From Gymnodinialimonas sp. 57CJ19 (GTDB taxonomy: Bacteria > Pseudomonadota > Alphaproteobacteria > Rhodobacterales > Rhodobacteraceae), in assembly GCF_038396845.1 (NCBI RefSeq), contig NZ_CP151587.1, forward strand, positions 2,144,001 to 2,208,000: DNA of 64,000 bases. The letters are read 5' to 3'. The notes below the pieces were generated by a model. The model was not told the DNA's origin and did not search any database. It saw only the letters and a list, made by a program, of their open reading frames with translations. Position numbers and translations under genes: made by a program. Shown in pieces: positions 27,577 through 38,000 of the stretch. Each line of letters starts with the position of its first letter. The first letter of the stretch is position 1.

Positions 27577-28448
27577 AATCAGGAGATTACCCAGCTCTAT
27601 TTCGATCTTCTGATGAAGCTTCCAACGCGGCACAGGCAACTTATCTTTGGCTGATTCGACTTCAGTATGGGCTTCTTGTATCCGCAGCAGCAGTTGCTCT
27701 ATGGTTTGATCGGCTACCTAACCTTTTATTGTTGTTTGCGTTTATAGTCGGCGCATCCACAACGCTGCTCATCTTCATGTCTGTGAAGAAGCCGGAGAAG
27801 GACTGGTATGGCTGCCGTGCCCTTGCTGAGTCTATTAAGACATCGACTTGGCGTTACATGATGCGCGCCGAACCCTTCGAAAACGTTCCGCAACTCAACG
27901 AAGTTAGGATCAAGTATGCCGCCTTTCTTAAGGAAATCTTGGATGCAAACAACCACGTACAAGAATCTATTAGTCGGCGACCTCACGCAGGCGATCAAAT
28001 AACACTAAAGATGGACGAGGTTCGTGCACGGCCCTTGTCGGAACGTCAGGACCTTTACCTGGTTGAGCGCATCAACGAGCAGCGCGGTTGGTACGTAAAA
28101 AACGTGAAAAAAAATCGCCGACGCTTTGTTGGATGGATTATTTTTTGCGTTTTCGTGCAAGGAAGTGCGATTGCGCTTGTTCTTCTCCGTTCAAGCCAAC
28201 CGGAATTTTTTTCGATCTGGCCAAGCGAGCCGCTTCTCGTTGTCGCTGCTGCATCACTTGGCTGGATACAAATAAAGAAGTTTAATGAATTGGCCTCTGC
28301 ATATAGCCTTACAGCGCACGAAATTGGGATAATTCAGACGCGCCTAAAAATGGTAAACGGAGAGCAGGAGTTTTCCGAATTTGTTAATGAGGCAGAGAGA
28401 GCATTCTCCCGTGAGCATACACAGTGGGTGGCTCGCCAAAACGATTAA
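27573..28448 (+). CDS. SLATT/DUF4231-type membrane effector with two helix pairs
   Basis: This 291-residue protein has predicted membrane helices at about 31-45, 50-70, 185-205 and 219-234. Soluble segments lie between them (WYGCRALAESIKTSTWRYMMRAEPF and RINEQRGWYVKNVKKN). This layout matches tandem SLATT domains (DUF4231), predicted pore-forming effectors of nucleotide-second-messenger defence systems. It starts with GTG at 27573, overlapping the frameshifted TIR gene by 4 bases, so the two are translationally coupled. If the TIR protein makes an ADP-ribose-type signal, this protein could open the membrane in response; that link is inferred. Confidence 0.78.
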   Translation: MKSGDYPALFRSSDEASNAAQATYLWLIRLQYGLLVSAAAVALWFDRLPNLLLLFAFIVGASTTLLIFMSVKKPEKDWYGCRALAESIKTSTWRYMMRAEPFENVPQLNEVRIKYAAFLKEILDANNHVQESISRRPHAGDQITLKMDEVRARPLSERQDLYLVERINEQRGWYVKNVKKNRRRFVGWIIFCVFVQGSAIALVLLRSSQPEFFSIWPSEPLLVVAAASLGWIQIKKFNELASAYSLTAHEIGIIQTRLKMVNGEQEFSEFVNEAERAFSREHTQWVARQND

Positions 28449-28516
28449 GAGATCGTATCGCAAGCGGTTATCTGGTTTTCACCAGTTTCTAAATCATGAT
28501 CGGATGGAATGGTAAG

Positions 28517-29356
28517 ATGTTCAACCTTATTATGCTCAATATCGACTGGACTAGCGGTAAAGGGTCTATTCCTATAGATCGAATATTTGAGTACACTGAA
28601 GACCATATCAAAGATCTATTTCTTGATAACGGCCGCCCATCACTTGACCGCTTAAGGGCGCTTCCATGCTTATTTATGGAAGAAGGGACTGGAGATGAAA
28701 CAGTTTATGTAGGTCAACTAATCAGAGCGAGAATCGTGGGCGGTGAAGTTTCCTTCGGGTTTTCACTCGATGCCGATGTCCCCCCTCTCCAGAACGGTTT
28801 CATCTACGAGAGACAGCTGGAAGTTGATATGCCGCGAGACTTCGAGTTCTCTCGCAATCACTGGGCTGTGAAAGATGTAGACCTGTACCGCTTCCTACTA
28901 AACAGCGTACGCCCCCGTCGCCAGCGGCCCACTATTTTTCAAATTTCCGAGCATGAAAGCATCGAGCCGACGCTCGCCTCTGCAATGATGCCATTTGCTG
29001 CAGAGTTCTCCGACGTCTATACGAGCATCCAACAGGCTGCCACAAACGCGGGGCTTCGATGCAGGCGAGCCGACGACATATGGGAGAACGCCGCAATTAT
29101 TCAGGACGTGGTAGCCTTGATTGATCGCTCCCGCGTCGTGATCTGTGATTGCAGCGGTCGAAACCCAAATGTGTTTTACGAGGCCGGTATCGCGCACACG
29201 CTTGGGCGTGAGGTTATCCTCATCGCGCAAAGTGAGTACGACATTCCTTTCGATCTGCGACACCTTCGGTTTGTAAAATACCATAACAACACAGAGGGGC
29301 GCGAGGCCCTCGCCACGGCATTGACAGGGCGGATTCAAACCATACTCGGGCACTGA
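28517..29356 (+). CDS. Protein with C-terminal deoxyribosyltransferase/TIR-like nucleotide domain
   Basis: This 279-residue protein has an unrecognised N-terminal half (about 1-140) and a C-terminal Rossmann-like domain (about 160-275). The latter shows RADDIWENAAIIQDV near 184, VVICDCSGRNPNVFYEAGIAH near 208-228 and IPFDLRHLRFVKY near 243. The NPNVFYE motif, with its Glu at about 222, resembles nucleoside 2-deoxyribosyltransferases and related TIR/SLOG-type folds. The ATG at 28517 has a better ribosome-binding region (GGAATGG) than one at 28496. It follows the SLATT gene by 68 bp on the same strand, so it may be a third member of the cassette. Direct function is unknown. Confidence 0.65.
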   Translation: MFNLIMLNIDWTSGKGSIPIDRIFEYTEDHIKDLFLDNGRPSLDRLRALPCLFMEEGTGDETVYVGQLIRARIVGGEVSFGFSLDADVPPLQNGFIYERQLEVDMPRDFEFSRNHWAVKDVDLYRFLLNSVRPRRQRPTIFQISEHESIEPTLASAMMPFAAEFSDVYTSIQQAATNAGLRCRRADDIWENAAIIQDVVALIDRSRVVICDCSGRNPNVFYEAGIAHTLGREVILIAQSEYDIPFDLRHLRFVKYHNNTEGREALATALTGRIQTILGH

Positions 29357-30203
29357 AGCGTGACTTATTGCTCGTGTGTGTATTCCGGAGCATCCGGCCG
29401 GTCATTCCGATAGTATCGGCCACTTAGACCGGGGTATCCGGCCGCCCTTCTAGCGAGACAACGTCCCAACGGTCCCGCGACATACAATTCGGGGTCCGGC
29501 AGTGTGCTATGTGTCGCAACAACGGCGACTACTTCGGCTGCGCGTTACACGAGAAACGACGCACGTGCAGCATGCTCTGCGCTGCCAGCGCACGCAGTGA
29601 GAGGAAAGAATTTGCAGGTGGGGCTCGAATCCGGAATGCAGCGTTGCAGGGCCACACTCGGTTTCTAGGCTGCACGAGCGTCGGCTTCCGAAGTCGTGGG
29701 GCGACTGGTTCGCACTTGTGGCGAATGACCGGAGTCCGCCCTTGGTGTCGCTCAACACGTTCGGCCCAAACCGGACCTTGATGTAAGTCGCAGCGAACGA
29801 CAACTTCGAGCCCAAACTGTCCGATGCTGCGGTCCGGGCGAATGACTGCGTTTAGGAAAAATAATTGGCGGTCGGGATGAAAAGACTTAATATTCTCTAC
29901 GCAAGGCGAAGGGTTTCATCCTATCCAAGCCTGAGTTCGGTATGCCTCTGCGCTACGTTTCAGCAAACAAAATTTTAGGTTATTGCACTTATGCACTAAC
30001 CGCTTGATCTGATCTGCGGGCTGTTTGCACTCGCCGCCGTGCTTTTGCTGCTGACGGCCCTGCCACCAGCTTATCGGATCCACAAAGCATAACGGCTGAA
30101 ATTCCGGAAAATTCGGTTTTGGACAACGAAAAACGACGGAACTGCGCGCGCAGCGCGTTCTAACTCCTAGAAGTCCAAAACAAGGGAGGGCACAGGATGG
30201 TCT
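29357..30203. other. Non-coding region with degenerate repeats
   Basis: About 850 bp with no supported gene. At 29385-29450 two ATCCGGCCG copies flank the palindrome CCGATAGTATCGG, which resembles the repeated ends of IS21-type elements. A copy of a dispersed 70-bp repeat lies at 29761-29831. Confidence 0.5.
29761..29831 (-). repeat. Dispersed 70-bp repeat, copy 1
   Basis: On the minus strand it reads CGCAGCATCGGACAGTTTGG and then GCTCGAAGTTGTCGTTCGC. About three quarters of positions match the copy at 49322-49390, and a weaker copy lies at 48092-48158. It is intergenic; spurious reading frames arise across it. Confidence 0.6.
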
Positions 30204-31008
30204 TGTCAGAGGAAACCGGCTTGAGCGGGGCAGGGCGGGCACGTAGCCTCATTGGATGACCAAACGTTCCCCATTTCGCTACTTCAAAACGAGCCCTGAG
30301 ATCATCCGCCTGGCCGTGATGCTCTATGTCCGGTTTCCACTTTCACTCCGAAACGTGGAGGATCTGCTCCACGAGCGCGGCATTGATGTGAGTCACGAAA
30401 CGATCCGATTTTGGTGGCTTCGGTTCGGCCCGATGTTTGCGTCGGAGATAAAGAAACGAAGAAGCCAGGGTCTGAAGTCGAGCCGCTGGCGTTGGCATTT
30501 GGACGAGGTGTTTGTGAAGATCGGCGGCAGCCAGCACTACCTCTGGCGGGCTGTAGATCATGAAGGAGAGGTGCTGGAGAGCTATGTCACCAAGAAGCGT
30601 GATAAGCGGGCCGCGCTGAAATTCCTAAGGAAAGCAATGCGTAAGCATGGCCAACCGGAAGTAATCGTCACCGACAAGCTTCGCTCCTATGGTGCTGCGT
30701 TAAGAGAAATCGGTGGGGCAGATCGACAGGAGACAGGTCGGTGGGTCAACAATCGTGCTGAGAATTCGCACTTACCTTTCCGACGAAGGGAGAGGGCGAT
30801 GCTCCGCTTCCGGCGGATGCGAAGTTTGCAGAAATTTGCATCCTTTCACGCTTCTGAAAGTAATCACTTCAATCAGGAACGCCACCTCTACTCGCGAGAC
30901 AACTTCAAGCTCAAACGAACCGCTGCTCTCACCGAGTGGCGGATCCTTTGCGCTGATTAAGCGGCAGCGTCACTGTCCTAGCTGAGACTGGTTCGAATTA
31001 GTCTGACA
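30204..31008 (+). mobile_element. IS6-family insertion sequence (about 805 bp)
   Basis: The element is defined by an IS6-type transposase gene (30256-30960). Its proposed ends are TGTCAGA at 30204-30210 and the inverted TCTGACA at 31002-31008, with partial matching further inward (about 11 of 15 positions). No matching 8-bp target duplication was seen, so the exact ends are tentative. Confidence 0.6.
30256..30960 (+). CDS. IS6-family transposase
   Basis: This 234-residue DDE transposase matches the IS6/IS26 family: an N-terminal helix-turn-helix region (SLRNVEDLLHERGIDVSHETIRFW), Asp in WHLDEVFVKI, Asp in VIVTDKLRSYG and Glu in VNNRAENSH. The frame is intact, so it could be active. IS6 elements move by replicative transposition and can assemble composite islands, which fits its place between the defence cassette and the surface locus. 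Confidence 0.93.
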   Translation: MTKRSPFRYFKTSPEIIRLAVMLYVRFPLSLRNVEDLLHERGIDVSHETIRFWWLRFGPMFASEIKKRRSQGLKSSRWRWHLDEVFVKIGGSQHYLWRAVDHEGEVLESYVTKKRDKRAALKFLRKAMRKHGQPEVIVTDKLRSYGAALREIGGADRQETGRWVNNRAENSHLPFRRRERAMLRFRRMRSLQKFASFHASESNHFNQERHLYSRDNFKLKRTAALTEWRILCAD

Positions 31009-31050
31009 GCACGGTTCATTGTAAATCCCTGCAGAGTAAGATTGCTGATG

Positions 31051-31230
31051 GATGAATGGGGTCAGTGTTGGTTGTGGTCTTCCTTCCAGGCCGTGTTTAC
31101 ATTGCGGGCTTCGGCCAGCGATGTGAACAAGGTTTCGATCAAAAGCTCATTCCGGGACATTGCCGTTGAAGCCTTCCACGAATGCGCTCTGCATGGGCTT
31201 TCCCGGTGCGGTTTAATGCCCGTCGATCAG
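31051..31230 (-). pseudogene. IS3-family transposase (orfB) remnant
   Basis: On the minus strand a fragment reads GKPMQSAFVEGFNGN. After a frameshift it reads NELLIETLFTSLAEAR, followed by AWKEDHNQH and a stop. This is the C-terminal integrase part of an IS3-family OrfB. Frame breaks and missing ends show it is dead. An IS3 orfA fragment of possibly the same type lies at 49471-49540. Confidence 0.7.
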
Positions 31231-31260
31231 CGTTGGTTATGTGAAATATAGTATTGCCTC

Positions 31261-31288
31261 AAAGTTAGTGGCGCTCCCGCCACACTTT
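31261..31288. repeat. Hairpin upstream of the surface locus
   Basis: GTGGCG-CTCC-CGCCAC forms a tetraloop hairpin, extended by AAAGT/ACTTT with a two-base bulge. No T-run follows on the plus strand. It could mark the border between the IS remnant and the surface-protein locus. Confidence 0.5.
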
Positions 31289-31295
31289 GGATTGA

Positions 31296-31337
31296 TGTAC
31301 ATTGCATGCACTGACGAACATCGTGCATGTTGGTACA
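31296..31337. promoter_or_regulatory. Extended inverted repeat before the barrel gene
   Basis: TGTAC-ATTG-CATGCAC and GTGCATG-TTG-GTACA form nested inverted arms across 11 bases, ending 19 bp before the start of the barrel-protein gene. The position suggests an operator or a 5' leader structure. No adjacent regulator gene is present. Confidence 0.5.
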
Positions 31338-31356
31338 CATTTCATAACACCGCACA

Positions 31357-34300
31357 ATGAAACTGAAAACGAAGCCATCTAATCGGTGGCGTATGTTTAA
31401 TTGCGGGACGCGCATCGTGAGAGACCAGCTTTTTACTTTTCTTGATTGGAAGCAGTACCGTCGAGGGAACCGCGAAGGTGCCTATGGTGTCAGGACCGCC
31501 CAGATGGCGGCGCTGGTTGTTGGCTTTTCAAGCGCGTCGGGGGCGGTCGTGGCGCAATCGTGCGGCGGTGATGCGCGTGTGGTCGATGGCTTGTGTGTGC
31601 CGGCGATCTCAGTTCCCAGCCCTCGCGTCGCGGATGCTCCGGCGGGGTTTGTGATCGCTGTTGATGGTGATCTTCTGGAAGGCGATGACGAGGTGCGCGA
31701 TATTGTGCGCCGCACCGATGTTCGCCTTGCCGACGCCGATATCGAAGTGGTCTTTGATGGCTTGGGCGCGGCCCCGCGACTCGATATTGAGGTCGTCGGA
31801 GAGCCTCGCGCTCATGAACCGGGCGACATGGCCACCCTGCAATCGGCGACCAACTATCCTGCCTACATTGCCCGATCCGAAGTGCGCCTTGTTGATCTTG
31901 GCGCGGTCGGCGGGCCGCGAACCGTTGACGTTATCCCTATGCTGACCAATGGCCGCGTTCAACTGACCGTGCCGCAGGGCGAAAACCTTGCCGTTGTCCA
32001 CCGTGTCTATGATGCCGACGGGCGCTACGACGAAACTTATCCTGTGCCGCTCAGCGCGCCGGATCGCAGGGCGTTGGCCGATGGTGTCGAAGACGACTCC
32101 GACAATACGGCGCGGTCCCGCATCCCAGTCCATGGTGGCGCTGTGACCGTGCGCGGCACCTCCATTGTGCCCGACGCGCGCGTGTCAGCCTTGGGCGAGG
32201 TGATCCGCCCCGATCCTTCGGGTGGTTTCGTGTTGCAACGGATTTTGCCGCCGGGGGAATACGGCGTCGACGTCAACGTGGTTGGCCCCGGCCAATCGGT
32301 CGATCTGGTGCGCGACATCGAGATTCCGCGCGCCGAATGGTTCACCACAGGGATCGCGGATTTCTACCTTGGCTGGCGCGAGACAGAGGGCGAGGGCAGC
32401 GAGACGTGGAACAGCGGACGCCTTGCCTTCTACATCGATGGGCGCACCGCCAGCGGCTATGAGATCACGGCACAGGCCGACACGGGCGAGGGCGAGATCG
32501 AAGATATCTTCCGCCGTCTAGAAGAGCGTGACCCGCGTTCGACCGTGCAGCGGATCGACCCCGATGACCTCTATCCCACCTATGGCGACGACTCGACCAT
32601 CGTGGACAATACGCCAACCTCGGGCCGCCTCTACTTGCGGATCGAACGGGACGGAAACCATTTCCTGTGGGGTGATTTTGAAGCGGATTTGGGCGAGGGC
32701 ACGTTGGTGCGCAATGATCGCTCGCTCTACGGCGCGCAAGGCTATTGGGCCACGGCAGACACCACCACGCGGGGCGAGGCGCGGGCAGCGGCCACGGTCT
32801 ATGCGGCCAGCCCCGACATGCTGTCGCAACGCGATGTATTCCTTGGCACCGGCGGGTCGGTTTACGTCCTGCAACGCCAAGACATCGGCGTCGCCACCGA
32901 GGTTCTGAGCGTCGAGATCCGCGATCCTGGCACCGGCCGCGTCATTGATATCGTGCGCCTTGCACCGGGCGTGGATTATTCCATCAACTACCTTCAGGGC
33001 ATCGTGACCCTGTCCGAGCCGCTGGCCAGCCGGGTTGATGATGCCGGGATCATCACCGCGCCGGGCGATACGCCGGAACTGCGGCTGGTGGCGCAATATG
33101 AATACACGCCGACGCTGCGGGACGTAGACGGTTATTCGGTCGGTGGGCGCGTTGAAGGTTGGGTTACCGACGATGTGCGCGTCGGCGTCACCGGCATGGT
33201 CGAACAGACCGGCACCGCAGATCAGACCGTTATTGGCGCGGACCTCGAATGGCGCATCGGTGAAAACAGTCATGTCCGGCTGGAGTATGCTGAAAGTGAC
33301 GGGCCGGGTTTCGGGTCCACTTTCTCGGCTGATGGTGGCCTTGTTTTCGATACTGTTGGGCCGAACGGTGGCTCGGGGCAGGCGGTGCGGGCCGATGTGC
33401 GTCTGGGTTTCGCCGATGTCGGATTGCCGGGGGAGGGTGTTGTCGGCGGATACTTCGAGGAGCGTGGCGAAGGGTTCTCCAGCCTCGATTACTCGGTCAC
33501 TGCGGCGACGGGCGATGAAACGCTTTGGGGTGTCTTTCTTGATGCCGCCCCTCGCGAAGGGCTCCGCTATTCGCTGAGCTACGAGGAATATTCCAATGGT
33601 GTGGGCGAACATGACCGCCGCGCCGAGGGCGAAGTCGAACTTGCGCTGAACGACCGATACACCGTTGGAGTTGGGCTCGAACACCTGGATCGCGACCGCG
33701 CCGCTTCGGTGGGCGATCAAGGGCGGCGCACTGACATCGGTGCGCGGTTGACCTACTCCTATGCCGTTGATGGCGACGTCTGGATCTTTGGGCAGGCGAC
33801 CCTCGACAATCAGGGTCTTGAAGACAACGACCGTATCGGTGTCGGCGCGTCCTATGCCTTTGACAACGGCTGGCAGGTCGAGGGTGAGATTTCCGGCGGC
33901 GCGATTGGCCCGGGGGGCTTGCTGCGGTTCAGCTACGACGATGGCACAGGGGCGACCTCGTATTTCGGCTATGAACTTGATCCCGGCCGCACGATTTCCG
34001 GTGTCACCTTGGATGGCCGCGACAATGGCCGTTTCATTGCAGGCATGCGGCGTCAGGTGAACGATCAGTTGACCTATTTTGGCGAAAATACCTACGACAT
34101 GTTCGGGCGCTACAATTCGCTGACCACGGCCTATGGGTTGACCTATCAACACACCGAATTCCTCAGCTACACTGGGGCCGTTGAGTTCGGGTCGGTTGAT
34201 GATCGCTTCAACAATGATTTCGACCGCACTGCTATCAGCTTTGGTGTCCGTTACGAGGATGAAATGCTAACAGCGAGCGGGCGTCTGGAATACCGCACCG

Positions 34301-34962
34301 AAACCGGTGAACGCTCGGGGCTGCCGCTGGGTAGCGAAACCATCGCGCTGACCCTTGATGGGCGCTATCTGATCAACGAACACGAACGGGTGGTTTTCAC
34401 CTTCGAAGGTATCGATACCGATACCGACGAAAGCTCGATCCTTGATGGCACCTTTGTTGACGCTAGCGTCGGCTATGCCTTCCGTCCGACCGACAACGAC
34501 CGACTGAACCTGTTGGTGCGCTACCGCTACTTGTTCGATGATGTGGGCCAACGTCTTGATGACACCGATGAATTGGGCCCGAGGCAGCGTAGCCACGTGT
34601 TTAGTGCCGATGCCAGTTACCTGCTGGATGAGCATTGGCGTATCGGCGCGCGTGTCGGCTTCCGCCTGACCGAAGCGGCGGCCACAGAGCTGGATTCCTT
34701 TACCCAGAATGACGCGTTTTTATCGGTGCTCAACGCGCGCTACCACATGCTGCACGATTGGGACGCGTTGCTGGAATGGCGGGCACTGCATACGGTGCAA
34801 GCGGGTGGCACGGATATCGGCGTACTTGGCGCGATCTCGCGTCAGATGGGCAACGGGATAAGCCTTGGAGTGGGGTATAATTTCGGCACCTTCTCGGATG
34901 ATCTCACAGATCTGACGCGGGATGATCAGGGTCTGTTTATCAATCTGACGGCGAGTTTCTGA
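31357..34962 (+). CDS. Large predicted outer-membrane beta-barrel protein
   Basis: This 1201-residue protein has a long N-terminus before a hydrophobic export segment (AALVVGFSSASGAVVAQ, residues 51-67); the start could be a later ATG, for example 31393. After a periplasmic-looking region (about 70-330) the rest alternates aromatic and polar residues in strand-like runs such as SYFGYELDPGRTI and FTFEGIDTDTDE. It ends in NLTASF, a classic C-terminal barrel signal with final Phe. There is no TonB box or plug domain that I can see. It is 94 bp upstream of the giant repeat protein, and such pairs recur in roseobacters as I recall. It is likely the outer-membrane partner or anchor for that protein, by inference. 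Confidence 0.75.
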   Translation: MKLKTKPSNRWRMFNCGTRIVRDQLFTFLDWKQYRRGNREGAYGVRTAQMAALVVGFSSASGAVVAQSCGGDARVVDGLCVPAISVPSPRVADAPAGFVIAVDGDLLEGDDEVRDIVRRTDVRLADADIEVVFDGLGAAPRLDIEVVGEPRAHEPGDMATLQSATNYPAYIARSEVRLVDLGAVGGPRTVDVIPMLTNGRVQLTVPQGENLAVVHRVYDADGRYDETYPVPLSAPDRRALADGVEDDSDNTARSRIPVHGGAVTVRGTSIVPDARVSALGEVIRPDPSGGFVLQRILPPGEYGVDVNVVGPGQSVDLVRDIEIPRAEWFTTGIADFYLGWRETEGEGSETWNSGRLAFYIDGRTASGYEITAQADTGEGEIEDIFRRLEERDPRSTVQRIDPDDLYPTYGDDSTIVDNTPTSGRLYLRIERDGNHFLWGDFEADLGEGTLVRNDRSLYGAQGYWATADTTTRGEARAAATVYAASPDMLSQRDVFLGTGGSVYVLQRQDIGVATEVLSVEIRDPGTGRVIDIVRLAPGVDYSINYLQGIVTLSEPLASRVDDAGIITAPGDTPELRLVAQYEYTPTLRDVDGYSVGGRVEGWVTDDVRVGVTGMVEQTGTADQTVIGADLEWRIGENSHVRLEYAESDGPGFGSTFSADGGLVFDTVGPNGGSGQAVRADVRLGFADVGLPGEGVVGGYFEERGEGFSSLDYSVTAATGDETLWGVFLDAAPREGLRYSLSYEEYSNGVGEHDRRAEGEVELALNDRYTVGVGLEHLDRDRAASVGDQGRRTDIGARLTYSYAVDGDVWIFGQATLDNQGLEDNDRIGVGASYAFDNGWQVEGEISGGAIGPGGLLRFSYDDGTGATSYFGYELDPGRTISGVTLDGRDNGRFIAGMRRQVNDQLTYFGENTYDMFGRYNSLTTAYGLTYQHTEFLSYTGAVEFGSVDDRFNNDFDRTAISFGVRYEDEMLTASGRLEYRTETGERSGLPLGSETIALTLDGRYLINEHERVVFTFEGIDTDTDESSILDGTFVDASVGYAFRPTDNDRLNLLVRYRYLFDDVGQRLDDTDELGPRQRSHVFSADASYLLDEHWRIGARVGFRLTEAAATELDSFTQNDAFLSVLNARYHMLHDWDALLEWRALHTVQAGGTDIGVLGAISRQMGNGISLGVGYNFGTFSDDLTDLTRDDQGLFINLTASF

Positions 34963-35056
34963 CAAAGTGCCGCTGAACGTCCCCGTTACGGTGGCCAGAC
35001 AACAACATAAGCATATTCGGCGAAAGAGCCGAAATTCTCTGGGGAGCGAGAAGAGC

Positions 35057-38000
35057 ATGACCAAGGCCGCAGGATTCAGAGCATCTATGTTTTGGTTAGT
35101 GGCGCTGATTGGCGTGACGCTAGGGGGCGAGGTTCAGGCGCAAACTGTTCCCGACCCAAACGATTCCACTTTGCCGACCTTCGCTTGTACCGGTGACATC
35201 TATCAGGTGCAGTCCGGCCAATTGCGTATCTTCGACCCGGTCACCTCCTCCTATACCAACGTCGGCACCAACCAAGGCAGCTACAACGGCGCGGGCTACA
35301 ACGTCGTGGATGGCTATGCCTATGCGTCCCAAAGGAACAATATTATTCGGATCGGGTCGGACGGGGAAACCGAGATCGCCTATTCCGTGGGCTTCGGGAC
35401 ATATTCCGGTGATCTGGACCGGTCAAACAACTTCTACCTGCGCCGCAACAACAACCGCTACGATCGGGTTAACCTTTCCACCGGCGCGATCACGACGCTG
35501 AACTTTGTTGGTGTTGGTGGCGGGCCGGCAGACGTCGCCTTCATTCCGGGCGGTGGGGACCGTTTGGTCGGTTTCAGTGGCGGTCAGATGTATGTCTACA
35601 ATCTGACGACCCTGCAAAAGACGCGCTTGAACGTATCCGGCGGCTTGCCAGGCGGGGGCTTTGGCGCAACCTGGACGGATTTGGCCGGGCGGCTTTTCAC
35701 TTTCAACAACAACAATGGCCTTCTGTACGAGATTTTCGACTACGACACCGCTGCACCAAGTGCGGTGCAGGTTGGCGTCGGTGATCCTTCTGGCAACAAT
35801 GACGGGTTCTCCTGTTCACAAGCCAACTTCCCGAACCTCGCCCCCCTGGCCCAGGACGATGACTTTTCGACGCCTGTAAACGTCGCGATCACCGGAGACG
35901 TGACGGCAGACAATGGCAACGGCGTCGATAACGACCCCGATGGCGGCGCGCTGACGGTGACCGGGCCAGACACGGGGCCATCGGACGGCACATTGGTGCT
36001 GAACGCTGACGGTACGTTTCTTTACACACCTGACACCTATTTCCTTGGCACGGATACCTTCACCTACACGGTGACCGACCCGGCCGGGCTGACCGCGACA
36101 GCGACGGTGACCATTGATGTGACCGGCGATATTGGGTTTGAGGTCGACAAGCGCCGCATCTCGGGTGTGGCGGTGGCCACCGCCGAGGGGCAGCTCGTCA
36201 ATTATCTGATTGAGGTTGAGAATACCGGAGATATCCCGCTGACCGGTGTTAACATCGTTGATACCTTGCCTAACGGCAGCACCGGCACCTTGATTGGTCC
36301 TGTTGAGGGCGGCGGCACCGATGGGCGTGATCAGCTTGGCCGCATAGATGTGGGCGAAACGTGGACCTACACGATCTCTTACACCATCGAGCAAGGCGAC
36401 ATCGACAGCGGCGCGCCCGTGGTGAACACGGTTGCAGTGACCACGACAGAAACCGGAACGGACGTGGAAAGCGACACAGCCTCCATCCCCGTGGATCAGG
36501 ACGAAGGCTTCACCTTTACCAAAACCACCGACGTCGCAAGCTTTGCTGCGGTAAACGACCCGGTGGTCTTTACCTTTACGGTCGAGAATACCGGCAACGT
36601 GACGATGACTGATGTAACTGTCACGGATGCGTTTTTTGACCCCGATTACTCCTGCACCATCGCCACCCTAGCGCCGGGCATCAGCGACAATACGACCTGT
36701 ACTTTCACCTACAACGTAACCCAGGCCGATATTGACCGGGGCGAGATCGTCAACATGGCCACCGTCGCGGCCAATGGGGCCGGGGGCGCGGCCCTGCCTG
36801 AACAGACCAGCACGGCCACCGTTGGAGGCCCCGCTGAAGCGGCGGCGGTTCGGGTTGTGAAAACCGATGAAGCAGGCGATCTTGCCTTTGGGCCAGAGGG
36901 CGATACCGAGACCTTCACTTTTCAGGTGTTCAATGATGGAAATGTGACCCTATCGGGCCTTGTCCTGAACGACCCGGACCTAGGCCTTACGTGCCCATTG
37001 GCTGATTTGGCACCCGGCGCCGATACGACGACCTGCGCCAATGGCGATCCGTTGAGCGCGGATTTGACGATCACGCAGGCCTTGGTCGATGCTGCTACCT
37101 ATACCAACACGGTCACGGTGACAGGCTCGACAACGCAGGGCACCGCCGTCAGCGATGACGATACCCTGGTGCTGACAGGCCCGGCCCAAGACCTGCAACT
37201 GATCGTGGCCAAGTCGGTGACCGGGGGCAACAACTACGCGGCTGTGGGTGACATGATCACCTATGACTATTTGGTCACCAACGATGGCAACATCACGATC
37301 ACCAGCCCGATTACCGTGGCTGACAACCGCACCAGCGTGTCCTGCCCCGTGCTACCTGCGGGCGGCCTTGCACCACAGGCGACGATCACCTGTACGGCCA
37401 GCTATTCCGTGACCCAAGGCGATCTGGACGCCGGAAGTGTTGTGAACCTTGCCACGGCGAGTGTGACCCAGACGCTCGCCAATGGCTCCACCGTGACAGA
37501 GACGTCCCCTCAGGTCTCGGCCACCGCCAATGCAGCTCAATCGCCCGCAATCAGCATCGCGAAAGATCTGACCTCCATCACCGATGAGGACAGCACCGCA
37601 CAGGCCACGCTGACCTATGATGAGGTCAACGATGTTTTGAACTACACCTTCACGGTCACGAATACCGGCAACGTGACGCTGACCGAACAGATCGTGGTCA
37701 CCGATACAGACATTGGCGCAACTGTGAATTGTGGCCCCGCGACCCCGAACTTTGGGCCGGGCGACAGCGTGACCTGCACGGCCAGCTACCTCGTGACGCA
37801 GCCCGATCTGGAAAACGGCAGCTTTGTGAACACAGCCAGCGCCGCAACGACCTTTGGCGGCCACCCTGTCAATACGGCGACCCCGGCCAGCGAAACGGCT
37901 AACGCGCAGCAGAATCCCGCGCTGACGCTTGCCAAGACCGAAGATCTTCCCGCGACACTGATTTTGTTGCCGGGGGGCACGATCGATTACACCTATGTCG

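Noticed and set aside
30196..31016. 8-bp target duplication around the IS6 element
   Set aside because: The flanking octamers (GATGGTCT and GCACGGTT) do not match.
32518..34152. 544-codon open frame on the minus strand
   Set aside because: It is antisense to the barrel-protein gene and shows no domain; the plus-strand product has a signal region and a barrel end.
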